This document shows positions 23,541 through 34,384 of a stretch of 64,000 nucleotides of DNA, in pieces. The DNA is from Hirundichthys speculiger (lineage: Eukaryota; Chordata; Actinopteri; Beloniformes; Exocoetidae). A program made the translations under genes and the position numbers. Position 1 is the stretch's first letter, and each line of letters begins with the position of its first letter. Location of the stretch: positions 186,001-250,000 of the forward strand of contig JAGFBZ010000701.1 of assembly GCA_018398805.1 (NCBI GenBank). The letters are read 5' to 3'. Under the pieces are notes generated by a model. The model worked only from the letters and a program-made list of their open reading frames with translations. It had not been told where the DNA came from and did no database searches.

Positions 23541-23561
23541 CAGTACCAGTTTTGGCCATAA

Positions 23562-23578
23562 TCTTACAAACGGCTCCT
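23562..23578 (-). repeat. Right terminal inverted repeat of the TTAA transposon
   Basis: On the minus strand AGGAGCCGTTTGTAAGA, followed outside by TTAA at 23579-23582. It differs from the left copy at two positions. Confidence 0.85.
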
Positions 23579-23789
23579 TTAAATAAAATATAATTAGAGT
23601 AAAATAAGTAAAAATAAAGATTAAAGAGGGAAGCTAAAAACATAAATTCAAAACAGTAAAACTTAAATAAAAAAATTAATAAAATAACTTTAAATCAGCA
23701 TCTCACACTGGATTGAAAGCCAAATGGAAGAGGTGGGTCTCAACAATTGATTTAAAAATGAGAAAGGAAGAAGACTGCCTGATATGTAA

Positions 23790-25075
23790 AGACAATGAAC
23801 TTCACAATTTGGGAGCTCCAACAGCAAACACCCCGTCCTTTCTGAGCCTCCACCGTGTCCTCGGTACGTCCAGGAGCAGCTGGTCAGCTGATCAGGAAGG
23901 AGAGTGCAAATGCAGCCACTCAGAGAGGCAAGGCAGGGCAAGACCTGTTAAAGATTAAAAAAGCAAATAAAATAATTTTAAAATGAACTCTAAAATGGAC
24001 AGACAGCCAGTGCAGTGAGGATAAAACAGAAGTAACCCTCTTCAGAGTTTCAGTTAAAAGCCGTGCAGCAGCACTTTTGCACCAGCTGAAGACAAGACAG
24101 GGTGGACTGCCTAACACCAACAAGGGTTACAATAATCCAGCCAACTTGGAATAAAAGCATGAATCACTGTTTTAAAGTGAACCTTCAAAAGATATTTTCA
24201 ACTTGCACTGCACTGTTCTGACTGTCCAGTCTAAAATCCTTATCCAATCTAAAACCCTGGTTCGTAACAGTAGTTTTTCTGTATCCACAGGAAAAAAATC
24301 CACTGGTGACACCAGGACCAAAAAACAATCAATTCTGTTTTTTTTTTTTTTTTTGTATTAAAATCTTAGTGTATAGTGCCATCCAGGCTTTCATTTCCTC
24401 AAGAAACTCAGTTAAAGCTTGTCTGGACCAGGCATTCTTCTGTTTTAGGGGCACATAGACCTGAGTGTCATCTGCATAATAATGCTTTCTAAAAATGAAG
24501 CCGAGGGGCAGCAAATACAAAGAAAACAGCAGAGGCCCCAGTATTGAGCCCTGTGGGATGCCACATGACAAATAAGCAGAAGATATAAATCAATTTAGAC
24601 CAATACAAAAATATATCTGAGTCAGGTATGATCTGAATCATTTCAAGGCTATGCCACGAATGCCTACACAATGCTCTAAACAAGATAATAACATATTGTG
24701 ATCCCGTTAAGTCTAAAAGAACCAGGATGACATAGTTCCCTGAATGTGTAGCCAGGAGGATGTCATTTAAAAACCCTTTCATTTGATTGTAGACAATCTT
24801 TTCTAAAATCAAAAAAGAAAAGTTAGAAAAAAAGACTAACGTTAGATAACAGACTGGCCAGGTTTTTTGATCAGTGGTTGCACTGTTGCATGCTTAAAAA
24901 TTTTAGGAACCACACCTGAAGACAGGCTGCTGTAAACAAGAGAAAGAATCAATGGCCCCAAAACAGAAATTATCTCTTTACAGAATCAAGGTGGGACAGG
25001 ATCAGTGGGGGAACCAGAGGGTTTAAGATGACCAACAATCTCATGTAAAGCACTCATGTTCCAGCATTCTTGTCT
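23790..25075 (-). pseudogene. L2-type LINE reverse transcriptase remnant
   Basis: On the minus strand: LHEIVGHLKPSGSPTDPVPP and VLGPLILSLVYSSLSSGVVP (about 25,050-24,900), then ILEKIVYNQMKGFLND (about 24,800), then the RT core with [20 protein letters not shown] and [13 protein letters not shown] (24,565-24,440). Farther on come AAARLLTE, SLHWLSVHFRVHFKI (24,070-23,990) and a degraded SADQLLL..VPRT region near 23,880. PQG and F/YADD are the RT motifs, and this order is that of L2-clade ORF2. Stops and frameshifts separate the blocks. Confidence 0.8.
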
Positions 25076-25466
25076 GATGGCATGAGTTGTGTCATACAGA
25101 TGGGGCGCAGTTTTCCTTTTTCACTGCCTGGATTTTAATGGAGCCACAGCATCTGATACAGACTGGCAGGTGGAATGAAACCATGAGCTGAGCTCCACTG
25201 TATCAAGAACTCAGGAACCAAACACTTCTGACCGAAGGTCTCTAGTCCTCATTCCTGCCCTGAAGTTCAGGGAAAGTTAAAATGGCCACAGTCAGGTGGT
25301 AAAAGTTCTGAGAAGGTGCTGGACCAATCAATATTTGGCCAGGTCTCGCAGGAAATCCAAGTCTTTGGAGATGAAGAAATTCTTAAGAATGACAGTTTCA
25401 TTTGTCATGAACCTGCTGTTCACCAGACCAGTTCTGACAGGAGTTGGTGGGATCAGAGTGTGACCA

Positions 25467-25570
25467 TTACAGAGGTCCTGGCAAAAAAGATACAGATTCT
25501 CCAGCAGTAATATGTGGTCCCTTTCCTTTGTAGTTTGTGCAGCCAACAGCTACACAGTTCAAAACCATGT
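25467..25570 (-). pseudogene. THAP-like zinc finger N-terminus, truncated
   Basis: On the minus strand an ATG at 25570 opens MVLNCVAVGCTNYKGKG, then about sixteen more residues to a stop. A methionine closely followed by C-x4-C with the A-x-G-C-x-N text is the start of a THAP zinc finger (C2CH). The second half with the C-x2-H pair and the AVPTIF end is not present. THAP fingers head both host genes and P-element or Kolobok-type transposases. Upstream minus-strand DNA with GCCGCCATGTTGGAG looks like a 5' leader. It sits between an L2 LINE and a hAT element, so a transposon origin is likely. Confidence 0.4.
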
Positions 25571-25778
25571 TTTCGAACTGTTTGCTATCCACTTGAATAC
25601 GACAGATTACACACACGACGGGTAAACTGCTTAGCCGAAGGTCTTTGTTTTCACTCCAACATGGCGGCGAGTTGTTGCGACTGCAGTGTGTGACGTCAGG
25701 TGCAAAAGGTCTGTATTCACCACATTCGAATTTTACTCCAGCAGAAAGTCGAAGATCCAGGAGAGTTTGACGATAACA

Positions 25779-26444
25779 AGGGCTGGGCAACAATTAAATG
25801 TTTTAATCGTGATTAATCGCACGATTTCCCCTGATTAATCACGATTAATCGCATTGTATATGCAAAATCAAATAATGAATTCAAAAGTAGTGTAAAGTAC
25901 ATTTTTATTTAAATGTTCTGCTGCCATATGAACTAAAGTGACAAAACAATTGTTGTTCAAACACTTTTAACATCAGCACTTGTCAGTAACACATATTTAG
26001 TGAAAATCTCATCTTAAAAAAATGTAAAATAAAATGTTACATTTTTACAATTTTACAAAATTTTTATGAAAAATAAAAAAAAGTCTACCAACAAAATCCT
26101 GAGTCACAATCATAACATTAAAACAGGTAATTTCTGAGGTAACAGCAGAAACTTTTAATGGGGAGATCAACTTGTCAGTTGTTACAAATAACCTTGTTTC
26201 TGTCAAATTCGTCATCTGGGAGAACTTTAAAATGTAAATGTCCATGTAAAAGTTCTGTAACTTTACCGTCTCCATGTCTGCTTTAGCTTTCCTGTATGTT
26301 TTTCTGCCAATTCTCTTTCGGTTTCACAGAAACCAGCAGCAGACTTTTCAAAACAAAAGCATGTGAGCAACATGTGTTAATGCGTGATAAAAATAAATGT
26401 CGGCATTAATAAATTAATGAGTTCATGCGATAATACGTCAGCCT
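25779..26444 (+). mobile_element. hAT element of the AGGGCTGGGCAA family, right end lost
   Basis: The left end AGGGCTGGGCAACAATTAAA, then TTAATCGTGATTAATCGC, match the complete copy at 29,336-30,428. So do internal blocks such as AATAATGAATTCAAAAGTAG and AACATTAAAACAGGTAATTT. The right end (AATTAATGAGTTCATGCGA) stops before the expected CCCAGCCCT, so no duplication can be shown. Confidence 0.75.
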
Positions 26445-26528
26445 GATGTCAACCTGAATGTTGACATTCTGAATGATAAATGCTAAAAACAGCGCAAACA
26501 CAAACAAAACTAACAGAGACAGACGGCC

Positions 26529-26551
26529 CACACACACACACACACACACAC
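26529..26551. repeat. (CA)n microsatellite
   Basis: Eleven CA units. Directly after it, CTGGCGCCATCTTTCCTCCAG is repeated once at a 27-base spacing (about 26,551-26,600). Confidence 0.9.
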
Positions 26552-26600
26552 TGGCGCCATCTTTCCTCCAGTCAGGTTGGCGCCATCTTTCCTCCAGTTC

Positions 26601-28605
26601 TGCTGCCTTTTCAGCAGCTCCAGTCCTCCAGTTCTCTGCCAGATAGTCACCAGTAAATCTGAGACATCCAGTCGTCCGACTCTGACCTGATTTGATCTGT
26701 CCTGATGTTTGGACCTGCTTTTCTGATTCGCTTATTAGTGATGGTCAGATGAAGCTACCTGAGGCAACGAAGCTTTCCAGCGCTCTGTTTTGCTCAAAAA
26801 CAACCTTCTTTACTCGAAGCCTCATTCAGCGCTCACCAGTGACATCTGCAGCTAGAGTTAAACTTTGACAGCCAAGTCCTTCAAGTGGATCAACAAATTT
26901 AGCTTCAGATACAAGATTTTCATAATTGAACCCTTTCGCAATAACAATAAAGTCTCTTGTTTTGTATTTCACTCTCGTATCTGCTTTGTACCCAAATTAA
27001 CTCTGCCATCTGTGTGATTATCATTGCTGATTGAGCTTCTCTTTATGCCATGGACGCATTATTCATTCAAAATATTGGGTGTGTTGTGTATACACTCGTT
27101 CCAACAACCCACGGGCGCCGTGATTCCACGTGCTTTTATTTTTCTTGAAGACTGTCAAACTAAAAAGGACCAGTCATCATTGGTCAAGTGGTTTTCAGCA
27201 AAATGAAGCAAGCATCTCCATCTGGAAACATCCCTTGTTTTACTCAGTACACACCTCAAATGTACAATCACTGCAGATATGGACTGTGTAAGGATATGAT
27301 CTGTATAAGGCTTGGATTAACTGAGCTCTGTGGTTACGGCCCTGACCCGGGACTGTTTGTAGGATAAACCCCCGGTTAAACCGTCCCGTCCTAATATACA
27401 GTTGAACGCTGAGGATATCGACATGTTGCAGCAGGATTTTCACTTCGGTATCAGACTTTTTCCACAACTATAAGGCCCACTTTCTCAGTCTCTTACCCTT
27501 AATAACTGAAATGGCATCATCATATCTCAGAATCAGTGCTTCATGTGGAAAACCCACGCCCCCCCCCCCCCCGGCTGTTTTTCTCCCTCCATGAGGTGAG
27601 ACGGAGTCAGAGGGTAAGCTGGCTGATGGGCACTGATAGCGACGAATTGCAGTCAAGAGCCAGAGCGGGGTAATAATCGATACGGAGCTGGCAAAGGGCT
27701 GGGGCTCGGGATAAACAGTGGAGATTGCTCAGAGGGGGCTGAGCATTGATGTGTGATTAAAGTCCAGCCAACCCCCCCCCCCCCACACCATGCAGCTCGG
27801 AACTTGTGAGTGAGATCTCTGACACCGGCGTAATTGGTCTCAGGGAAAATCAATGGATTTGGTGAGCGAGCGAGTCGCACCTTTCGGGGACAAGCTGGAC
27901 GGCCGCAGAGCAGACGTTTTCACCTGAGGCTGAGCTTGACATTTATGCTCGAATGGGCTTAGCGCCTGACCCGACCCCGACGTAATACAGCTGGCAAAAA
28001 TATCGCCGCGGAGAGCGGGCGCCGTCGTGGACGCCGAGGTCGCGTCCTCTGCTTTTTACCTTCAGCTACCTGTTGAAACGTAAAAAAACGTTCACGCTGT
28101 GAATATGAGACACCAGACCGAACGGTCTCGCCCTTGAAGGCGCGTACGAGCATCGACAGGCGGGCCGGCGTAAATAGAGTTTTTGTAATTATCGAGCCCA
28201 GCTCTGTTCCTTGGTGCCATCTTTTTAATAAAGAAGAAATCTGTCGCAGGAAAACACATACTGACAAGTGGAATCAGGTTGCTAACTGGATTTCCGTAAC
28301 CGGATCGTCATCTCCGGCTGTGTTCGACATGACAGTTTTCTGCGGCCCGCGCCTTCACTGCAGAAAGGTCACCGATGATGCGGGGACGCATCAGCGTACG
28401 TCTGACCGACTGACAGCTGTGCCCGGGAGCCATCTCCCTCACAGCACAGGCCAATTAGAGAGCTTCTTGTATCAATCACAAATCAAATAACATCCCATCA
28501 CACTGCCTGTCTGTTTTTGATTTCCCTTCACCCCCAGGAGATCCACGTTTCTCCCCAGATTCCACCTCCATCATCCTGCACCTCTTCTGGCTTATACGTC
28601 TGCGG

Positions 28606-28636
<31 letters not shown>

Positions 28637-28894
28637 TAAGGCACTTAATAGATAGATAGATTGATTGAACACACACAGATAAATCTGGAACGAGGCCATC
28701 TCCAGGTAAGTCAGACTTACTTCCAGCCCACAGCAGGAAACGCAGCTCTGCAGCTGAATCCAGCATTTTTTTTTTTTCAAAAGTAGGTTTACGTGTTTTT
28801 TTGTTTTTCTTTTATGTCAAAAGCATAATAAAAAAAAAAAACGAATCTGAGTGTGGGCCTTAACCACAACATATAAACCTCTTTCGTTTTAATT
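26601..28894. other. Low-repeat tract with poly-C runs; no gene recognised
   Basis: Poly-C runs of about 14 and 13 lie near 27,549 and 27,772. A (GTT)10 repeat is at 28,606-28,635. The block 27,600-28,480 is fairly GC-rich and free of transposon text, and could be regulatory or exonic, but I recognise no protein in its open frames. A piece around 26,740-26,860 (AAGCTACCTGAGGCAACGAAGC) resembles the end of a hAT-type fish repeat. Confidence 0.4.
28606..28635. repeat. (GTT)10 microsatellite
   Basis: Ten uninterrupted GTT units. Confidence 0.95.
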
Positions 28895-29074
28895 CAAAAA
28901 TGCCTCACGAATCCCCGAAGGGAAATAAATTCTTGCAGTCGCTGTCGTTTTTTAAGTCTCTCCAGTGAGTCATTGTAGGTTATTGCTGCGCTCAGGAAGG
29001 ATCTCCTGTAGTTGTCTGTGTTGCAGCACCTCTGAAGAAGCCTCTGACTGAACACACTGAATTATTTTGTTGGA

Positions 29075-30950
29075 TCACTTTGTTGTAAAGAGGATGCTCA
29101 GGCTTGTCCATGTCCACTTCATTTCATTAAGTGTCCTCCTTTCCAGAACAGAGCCAGCCTTCTTCATCAGTTTGTTCAGTTTCTTTAAGTGTCGGATGCT
29201 GCTCCCCCAACAGGTGACTGCAGATAGATAGATAGATAGATAGTCCACAATAGACTTAAAGAAACTTCTTATAAACAGCATCAGTGTTGCATCTCCGGTC
29301 CAGTCTGTTATCCAGGTGAACACTGAGGTATTTACTAGGGCTGGGCAACTATTAAAACTTTTAATCGCGATTAATCGCATTATTTCCCTGATTAATCACG
29401 ATTAATCGCATTGTATGGGCGAAATCAAATAATGAATTCAAAAGTAGTGTAAAATGCACTTTTATTGAAATGTTCTGCTGACATATGAACTAAAGTGTCA
29501 TAACATTTGTTGTTCAAACACTTAACATCCTCACTTGTCAGTAACACATATTTAGTGTAAATTTCATCTTAAAAAATGTTAAATAAAATTAAGCTTATTG
29601 CCACTGCCAGGGCATTAATGTCATCCTGTTTTTATAAAGAATTAAAAAAAAAGTCTACAAACAAAATCCAACAAAATGATTGTGGCTCAGCACAATCAGA
29701 ACATTAAAACAGGTAATTTCTGAGGTAACAGCAGAAACTTTTAACGGGGAGTTCAACTTGGCAGTTGTTACAAATAACCTTGTTTCTGTTGAATCCTCCG
29801 TCTGGGAGAACTTTAAAATGAAAATGTCCATGTTAAAGTTCAGTAACTTTACCAATTTGTGTATCATTTATTCTTTCCATTTTCAATTGTCAATCAAAAA
29901 AAAATGTTTTTATTGCGTTTTTCATTTTTTAATCTAACACAAAAACAAAAAAAAAAATGCCTGCTTTTTTAATTTCAATTGGACTTGGATTAAAAATACG
30001 AAATTATAAAACGGGCCACAAAACTGAATTTGTTTTATAATGGAGGACTGGACTTTCTGTTGTCATTACACATCTGTGCCACTAGATGGAGCTGCACTGA
30101 AGTAACCAGCTAGAGAACAGCAGGACAGTGAACACATGGAGCAGATCTGATGTAACATGGAGAAATGACCCGAAAGTTTTGTTGCAGTCCAGATTTTTTT
30201 TTTTTTTGACAGAATTGTTAATATTGCTACCTGACTTGCTGTAAAGTTCACAGATTTTTACTGTCTGTTTTAACTTTTCCTTATGTTTACTGTTTTCCGG
30301 TTCCGCAGCAGCCAGTAACAGACTTTTCAAAACAAAAGCATGTGAGCAACATGCGTTAATGCGTGATAAAATAAATGTCGACGTTAATAAATTAATGCGT
30401 TAACGCAATAATAACTTGCCCAGCCCTAGTATTTACACATTCAAGATTAGATTATTCTTCCCACACCACGCCACAAAGCGGTCCACCACTTCTCTGTACT
30501 CAGCCCCACGACTGCAGAGTCATCTGAATATTTCTGCAGATGTCAGGACTGTAAATGCAACTGGAAGTCTGAGGTGCACAGAGTGAAAAGGAGTGGTGAG
30601 AGTACAGTTCCCTGTGGTGCTCCTGAGCTGCTGACCACCTGCTCAGACACACAACCATTCAGTCTCACAAACTGTGGTCTGTCAGTCGGGTAGAGGTGAT
30701 CCAGGTGATTATCCAGGTGATTGTGGAGGCCTCCACCTGTGTCTTCTGGAGTTTCTTACATAGTAAAGCAGGCTGGATGGTGTTAAATGCACCGGAGGAA
30801 CTGAAGAACACAGCGCTGGCTGCTTCGTCCTGATGACCGTGGGTTCATTGAAGCAGGTGTTAGATGACGGCTTCAACTCCAACCCTACGGCGATGAGCAA
30901 ACTGCAGTGAGTCCTGGAAGTTTCCTTACTCAGGTGGACCAATCAAAGTC
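29075..30950 (-). pseudogene. Rex1-like LINE reverse transcriptase and C-terminal remnant
   Basis: On the minus strand: near 30,950-30,700 KVLERL, SRTHCSLLIAV and text of the RT palm; near 30,640-30,540 SSGAPQGTVLSPLLFTLCTS (RT motif with PQG) followed by a degraded Y-S-DDSAVVG catalytic box. After the hAT insertion come FTWITDWTGDAT and AVTCWGSSIRHLKKLNKLMK (29,330-29,140) with KAGSVL, the usual C-terminal end of these ORFs. Stops and small indels are frequent; it is not functional. Confidence 0.75.
29336..30428 (+). mobile_element. hAT element, 1093 bp, perfect 8-bp duplication, inside a LINE
   Basis: The ends are TAGGGCTGGGCAA and, reversed, TAGGGCTGGGCAA, identical for at least 13 bases. 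GTATTTAC flanks both (29328-29335 and 30429-30436). Subterminal repeats TTAATCGCGATTAATCGC and AATTAATGCGTTAACGCAAT are typical. No transposase frame is visible, so it is non-autonomous. Confidence 0.95.
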
Positions 30951-31289
30951 TCTCCAGAACTTTCATGATGTGGGATGTTTAGAGCAACAGGTCTGTAGTC
31001 ATTAGGAGAAGATCAAAGATCATTTTGGCACTGAAACAAGGTTGGGTGTCTTCCACAGCACTGGAACCTTCTCCTTTGAGTATCTGTTCACGCTTCAGCT
31101 CTCTTAAGGACCCATCAGAGTATTTCAGCTGGGTAGAGGTCTGGAGCTTGACCATTACAAATGCTCGATTCTTTTCTTTTTCAGCTGTTCTAATGTAGAT
31201 TTGCTGCTTCTGATCACTGTCCTGCTGCATGACCCAATTTCCAACAGGTTTTTAGCTGTCGGAACAGATGGCCTCACATGTCCTGCAGA

Positions 31290-31425
31290 ATAATTTTACT
31301 ATGGAGACGAGTCAATGATTGAATCAAGAACTGCAAAGGTGTTCAGGTCCTTTGGATCAAGAATCCCTCCACCTCCGTGCTTGACGGTGGGTATGACATG
31401 TTTCTGTTGAAATGCTGTGTTTTAT
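31290..31425 (-). pseudogene. Tc1-like transposase scrap
   Basis: On the minus strand one frame reads NTAFQQKHVIPTVKHGGGGI then LDPKDLNTFAVLDS. The VKHGGGG block is the conserved glycine-rich stretch in the middle of Tc1/mariner DDE transposases. The expected continuation diverges after it, so this is a short deleted derivative of a family common in fish. Confidence 0.6.
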
Positions 31426-31429
31426 TGCG

Positions 31430-33039
31430 TCCATCCATCATGCATTACTATCCAGCCTGGTCTCGGGATAATTTGTGAATAAAAAAAAAAAAAATCACCT
31501 TGATTTTCATGCTAACGGACATTAAATGAGTCCCATCTTACTTAATTGCCAATAACTGTGCGTTCGGGACATCCTGTTGAGCTTTATAAATAATGTACAA
31601 TTTTTTTTTTTTCATGCACTGAAATCCTGTTTTGCTTCACAAAAGGGAAAGAAAAGTGCCATTCAGCCGAATGCATCTAGTAAATCTTTAATCTACTCAG
31701 CATATCATACAGATATGGACAAACAAAATAAGCTGCTCTGTGAAGTACATGAATAATTCTCGAGCGCAAGGCAAATCACAGAAGTGTGTAATGGAGTGGG
31801 CTGCTGTGTGCCTTGAGAGTTTCCTCAGATATGAAGCAAAGATTAAGAAAAGCAGTGTTGATCAAAGTCATTTACACTTTGTGAAGCCTCAGTTGGATTG
31901 GATTTTAATTGAGTTTGTGCCAGTTTAATAAACCAAACCGATGCTTTGAGATGCTATCACGTCGGTAAACACAACAGAACCCCTCCATCACTGGCTTTTA
32001 ATAGTAATAGCATTAGCGATCGTGCCGTCGTCACGGCGGCAGAACCGGCAGAAGAAGACAGAGGCAGCATGATAACGAGAGACGGAATTGAACCCGAAGT
32101 TTTGAAGAAACTTTGAATCTCTCGCTCGTGATCAAAGAGGCAGAGCGACTCGAACTTGAGCTTCGGTTTTATCCAGTTGGTCTCTCTGCAGAATTGAAAT
32201 GCAAGTTCGCCTGGAATAATAATAGCACCTTGATGAGGCTCGGCGCAGCACACTGCAGCAGCGGGGCAGGCGGTTTGATTCATGACTCTGACAAAATTCC
32301 ACTTGTTTATAATCGCACAACATCTGTTGACGGTGAATCAGTCCTTGTAATCAGCGCTCTGCTGCCATTTGATCATTTTATCAGTCGGAACCGTGTGTGT
32401 GTGCGCGCCGGGTGTGTGTGTGTTTAAGGCGCTTTGTAACACAATCTGCCGTGTAGGAGCTTCAACTACCGCTGGAGACCGTCCACGCTGACAGTTATGT
32501 TTTCATGTTACAGGCTCCAGCTGATATCGCAACCAGGTTGATGGTAGCACTCTTCTCCCATCAAAGCCGGTAAACATCAATGACGTGCTCAAACAACGTC
32601 CACTTCCATTAGCGGGAACACACCAAATACTGGCAATGATGCGGCAGCTGGAATAAATACGGCAGAATGGACGCTGAGAATAAGAGTCTCACTGTTATCT
32701 GTTTGTTTTTGAAGCGCGAGCTTGTGTTGCTGCCACTTCTAATTCCAAACACTAATTCAAAGAGGATTCGTAGGCATTTTTTTCTGGGTCAGTTATTACA
32801 ACTTTGAAAATCCCTCCACTCTCCCCCCCACCCCGACTCCTTCGCTTGTTGTTATTTATTCCCTGGTATTTCAGCTTTACTGAATTGCACTTCTGTCGAG
32901 CGTGACAGGAGCCTGGAAAACAGGAGAAAGCCGCATTGTAAAGGTTAGAAACCGGGGCTGAACACACGACGCTCTTGCTTCTGGAGAAGTCCTTAAACAC
33001 TGAAAAACATCACTTTTCCATATGTATTTGCTTTGTTTC

Positions 33040-33072
<33 letters not shown>

Positions 33073-33337
33073 TCTGTTACGCGTCTCAGTCTAAATCTTC
33101 TGCTCCCGGTAGAGCCACAAAAATCAAACCGCCAAGTGAGGCTGAGGGACCAACTACAAGAAAACTTGATCCAGAAAAGCTTAAACATCAGCTGGCTTGA
33201 GGGGTGTCGCAGGCCCCCAACAGCCGTGTGTGGAGGAGATGGGGTTTTTTTTTCCTTATACTGGGAGCTTGTTGGTGCTGAAAGATCCTCTCTGTGGGAT
33301 TCTGCTGCTTTTATATAAATATATATATCCGCTTACA
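31430..33337. other. Low-repeat tract, no gene recognised
   Basis: Apart from A/T runs (31,480; 31,600) and a TG microsatellite at 33,042-33,069, I see no repeat and no known protein. Open frames of about 100 codons at 32,113-32,427 plus and 31,957-32,283 minus overlap each other. The tract looks like unique DNA, possibly intronic or regulatory. Confidence 0.4.
33042..33069. repeat. (TG)14 microsatellite
   Basis: Fourteen TG units, in one frame giving a valine/cysteine run that is not a gene. Confidence 0.95.
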
Positions 33338-33372
33338 GGCCACTTTATTAGGTACATTTTGCGAGTACCAGG
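33338..33372 (+). mobile_element. Tc1-type terminal fragment
   Basis: CAGGCCACTTTATTAGGTAC, then TTTGCGAGTACCAGGTTG, is the end of a very common fish Tc1 family. The transposase relic at 34,385-34,846 is from a family with the same internal text (CCAGGTTGGATCCCCTTTTG). No partner end is visible. Confidence 0.7.
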
Positions 33373-34384
33373 TTGAAGGGGCGGAGCTTCAGGGGGGGCT
33401 GTGGGTTCTTATAAGATTTAGCAGAGGGAGATCCTTGCTCTTCTTTTAAATTTTATGGCCCTTTGTCTCAGAATCCAAATGGTAAACAGCAGGTCCAGGC
33501 ACATGTGGTTGTGTTTGTCCAGGAAATGATATGTCCCTCAAATGTTTATCGATGCTTTCAGACTGTTGGGGGTCGAGAAGGATGTTCCAGTCATTCAAGT
33601 CATAAAAGCTGAGGAACTCATGAAAGAAGACTGCATTCCTACATGTCATAAAGTTTAGTTTTAACAATTAAACAGTCCTCAGATAATTTTAACTAAAAAA
33701 GCTGGACACATATCCTTGTGGAGATGAACCTGACATTGTTGGCAGCGAGTCAAGCCCACCAGAACTGGTACCACAGTCAGGGAGCCAGATTCACTGGTAC
33801 AATTTCTCACAATCACTGACACTGAAAACAATATGTGAGTTAGTTGTAAACTGTTGATGTGGTTGTTATCGGAGTAGCCCGACCATCTAACGTTATTATT
33901 AGAGACCAGGTAGCCTAATGTTTTTGTTGTTCTCATGGTTTGTTAGACTTCATATCGGTTTTGTCGGGTTACTCTAGTAAAGAGGCTCGTACAACGACGT
34001 GCTCGGAGTTGTTATTTATTAACAGCAATGGAAACACATCAGGCGAAATCGGCAATTGGTACCGAGCAGAATGAATGAATGAATGAATGCCGGTAGCTAC
34101 TACAACAATAACCGTGGTGCGTCTCCAGGGTGACGTCACAAACTGCATACCGCCGAATACATTCTAAACAAAATATTATGCCATAATACTACAGGTTTGA
34201 TTGATTTCAAAATGACATGGTCGCTCTTCGTGGTGTTGAAACTCTTACTATCAAATGCTTTGAGCTATGTGTCAAAAATGTAGTAATGCTTGTAAGCCCC
34301 GCTGTTGCAGGCATGTGTATGTTGTCAAACGATGTAATCACCAGCTTTATTGGGTTTAAAGGGCCCGGTCATGTGCCCCGGCCC
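33373..34384. other. Intergenic; possible cysteine-rich exon on minus; GAAT repeat
   Basis: A GAAT repeat of five units lies at 34,069-34,089. On the minus strand a good acceptor (TGTTTTCAG) at about 33,821 opens a frame of some 50 codons, to 33,669, ending with TRCQQCQVHLHKDMCPAF. The cysteine spacing loosely recalls the C-terminal cysteine-rich finger of piggyBac transposases, but that is weak. Confidence 0.3.

Larger units (their letters stand above)
19151..23578 (+). mobile_element. 4.4-kb TTAA DNA transposon with transposase relic and P2X7-type ballast gene
   Basis: The left end reads AGGAGCTGTATGTAAGA and the right end, reversed, AGGAGCCGTTTGTAAGA: 17-bp inverted repeats with two mismatches. 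TTAA lies directly outside both (19147-19150 and 23579-23582). The flanks are the two halves of an L2-type LINE 3' region, which confirms the boundaries. Inside are two genes facing each other: a broken, multi-exon transposase-like gene on plus, and an intact-looking two-exon gene on minus encoding a P2X7 C-terminal (ballast) domain. TTAA duplication is known for piggyBac and Kolobok elements. The superfamily is not proved because the catalytic middle of the transposase is missing. Confidence 0.85.
19084..25075 (-). mobile_element. L2/Maui-type LINE, antisense, split by a TTAA transposon
   Basis: Reading the minus strand from about 25,075 down, the sequence passes through pre-RT text, reverse transcriptase, C-terminal text and a 3' end. 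The 3' end resumes on the far side of the inserted transposon (19,151-23,578) and stops near 19,084 with antisense CCAACTTTATTGATAAAGC, a typical teleost LINE tail. Total LINE sequence without the insert is about 1.6 kb. The frames are full of stops, so it is a fossil. Confidence 0.75.
28895..31190 (-). mobile_element. Rex1/Babar-like LINE, antisense, split by a hAT element
   Basis: Antisense text CCCCGAAGGGAAAT, GAAGGATCTCCTGTAG and GTGTCCTCCTTTCCAGAAC marks the LINE 3' region; it continues through reverse transcriptase on the right. The hAT at 29,336-30,428 splits the phrase GTGAACACTGAGGTATTTA, which is intact in the sibling copy near 47,762. A short GATA repeat lies at 29,221-29,243. Sibling fragments lie at 47,388 and 60,516. 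Confidence 0.8.
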
